A DNA stretch of 42,418 nucleotides from Streptococcus sp. DD10 (lineage in GTDB: Bacteria; Bacillota; Bacilli; Lactobacillales; Streptococcaceae): the NCBI RefSeq assembly GCF_001578805.1, contig NZ_KQ969158.1, forward strand, positions 28,490 through 70,907, in the 5' to 3' direction. The position numbers and the translations under genes were made by a program. How positions within the stretch are numbered: the first letter of the stretch is position 1; every line of letters begins with the position of its first letter. Under the pieces are notes generated by a model that saw nothing but the letters and a program-made list of their open reading frames with translations, made no database searches and had not been told where the DNA came from. Positions 42,230 through 42,418 of the stretch are shown here, piece by piece.

Positions 42230-42257
42230 GGTTGGACAGTGTTTGTCCAGCCTTTTT
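42230..42257 (+). terminator. Rho-independent terminator
   Basis: GGTTGGACA-gtgtt-TGTCCAGCC followed by TTTTT. Upstream, 42148-42190 holds another palindromic stretch (CACTCAA...TTGAGTG enclosing TATCTTAAGATA). Confidence 0.8.
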
Positions 42258-42350
42258 AATTTATCACTCTGGAAATACTAGATAATTTAGGCCTGATTTA
42301 TTAGAAAATAGGTGGTGCAACTCATCAAGTGTAGGGGAAGGGGATGACAG

Positions 42351-42418
42351 ATGAAACAAAGAGAATTTTTCTTGTTTTTATTCTGGGTGAATTACAAGAA
42401 TAAGTGCAACAATTACTC
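42351..42418 (+). CDS. Start of an unidentified protein, cut by window edge
   Basis: ATG 42351 follows GGGGAAGGGGATGACAG, a plausible RBS. The frame is open to the window end, beginning MKQREFFLFLFWVNYKNK, a hydrophobic and aromatic start. A competing ORF from ATG 42344 in another frame ends after about 20 codons. It is too short to assign. Confidence 0.35.
   Translation, partial: MKQREFFLFLFWVNYKNKCNNY

Noticed and set aside
1-42418. CRISPR arrays, prophage structural genes or a complete integrative element
   Set aside because: No regularly spaced repeats, cas genes, integrase, relaxase or phage structural genes were seen. Only IS remnants and a tRNA-side accessory stretch are present.

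Overview
The window is a chromosomal segment of a Mitis-group Streptococcus (S. mitis/oralis/infantis-like, close to S. pneumoniae). This rests on the protein sequences of RarA, PrmA, RelA, ThrC and the N-glycan glycosidases, a BOX repeat, IS630-Spn1 and IS200 remnants, and strong GGAGG ribosome binding sites. The gene order joins blocks that, from memory, are far apart in S. pneumoniae TIGR4 (rarA-prmA, relA-dtd, SP_2141-2145, SP_0090-0092, thrC-SP_2064). It is therefore probably not pneumococcus itself.

Layout. 1-1250: accessory debris beside a tRNA gene (end of an XRE regulator gene, IS200 remnant fused to an IS630 remnant). 1257-1600: tRNA-Lys(CTT) and 6S RNA in tandem on the minus strand. 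1630-8866: housekeeping genes rarA, DUF3013, prmA and rsmE, with a complete 1209-aa single-chain restriction-modification enzyme gene between the DUF3013 gene and prmA. 8867-9572: BOX element, hairpins and IS-derived palindromes. 9573-12474: LPXTG-anchored 2',3'-cyclic-nucleotide phosphodiesterase/5'-nucleotidase and a small gene. 13001-18094: relA, dtd, a membrane protein and a lipoprotein. 18123-31712: an N-glycan utilisation locus with GH92, GH125, GH38, ROK kinase and GH20, then a glycan ABC importer (two permeases and a binding lipoprotein). 31785-36833: methyltransferase, thioesterase, thrC, MATE exporter and HAD phosphatase. 36985-40801: an uncharacterised envelope-type operon (XRE regulator, PspC-domain protein, two DUF3169 paralogues, CPBP protease and small membrane proteins) behind a palindromic operator. 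40873-41723: marR-DUF1304. 41800-42418: a structured region with a 24-codon cationic peptide ORF and the start of another gene.

How the parts work together. In the glycan block, mannosidases of three families (alpha-1,2; alpha-1,6; GH38) and a beta-hexosaminidase would dismantle imported N-glycan pieces. The ROK kinase would phosphorylate a released sugar, and the Ngt-like importer would bring the oligosaccharide in using an ATPase encoded elsewhere. Two cre-like sites suggest CcpA control.

Most notable observations. (1) The restriction-modification gene carries three exact neisserial DNA-uptake sequences and one exact Haemophilus uptake sequence inside a Gram-positive chromosome, so it was probably acquired from Gram-negative co-inhabitants of the mouth or airway. 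(2) The second permease gene of the importer has a one-base deletion in an A tract, but the resulting short ORF ends in TGATG, which could restart translation. (3) The PspC/DUF3169/CPBP operon has a perfect palindrome plus a direct repeat of its half-site exactly two helical turns upstream. (4) A small cationic peptide ORF lies in a highly structured transcript at the right edge.
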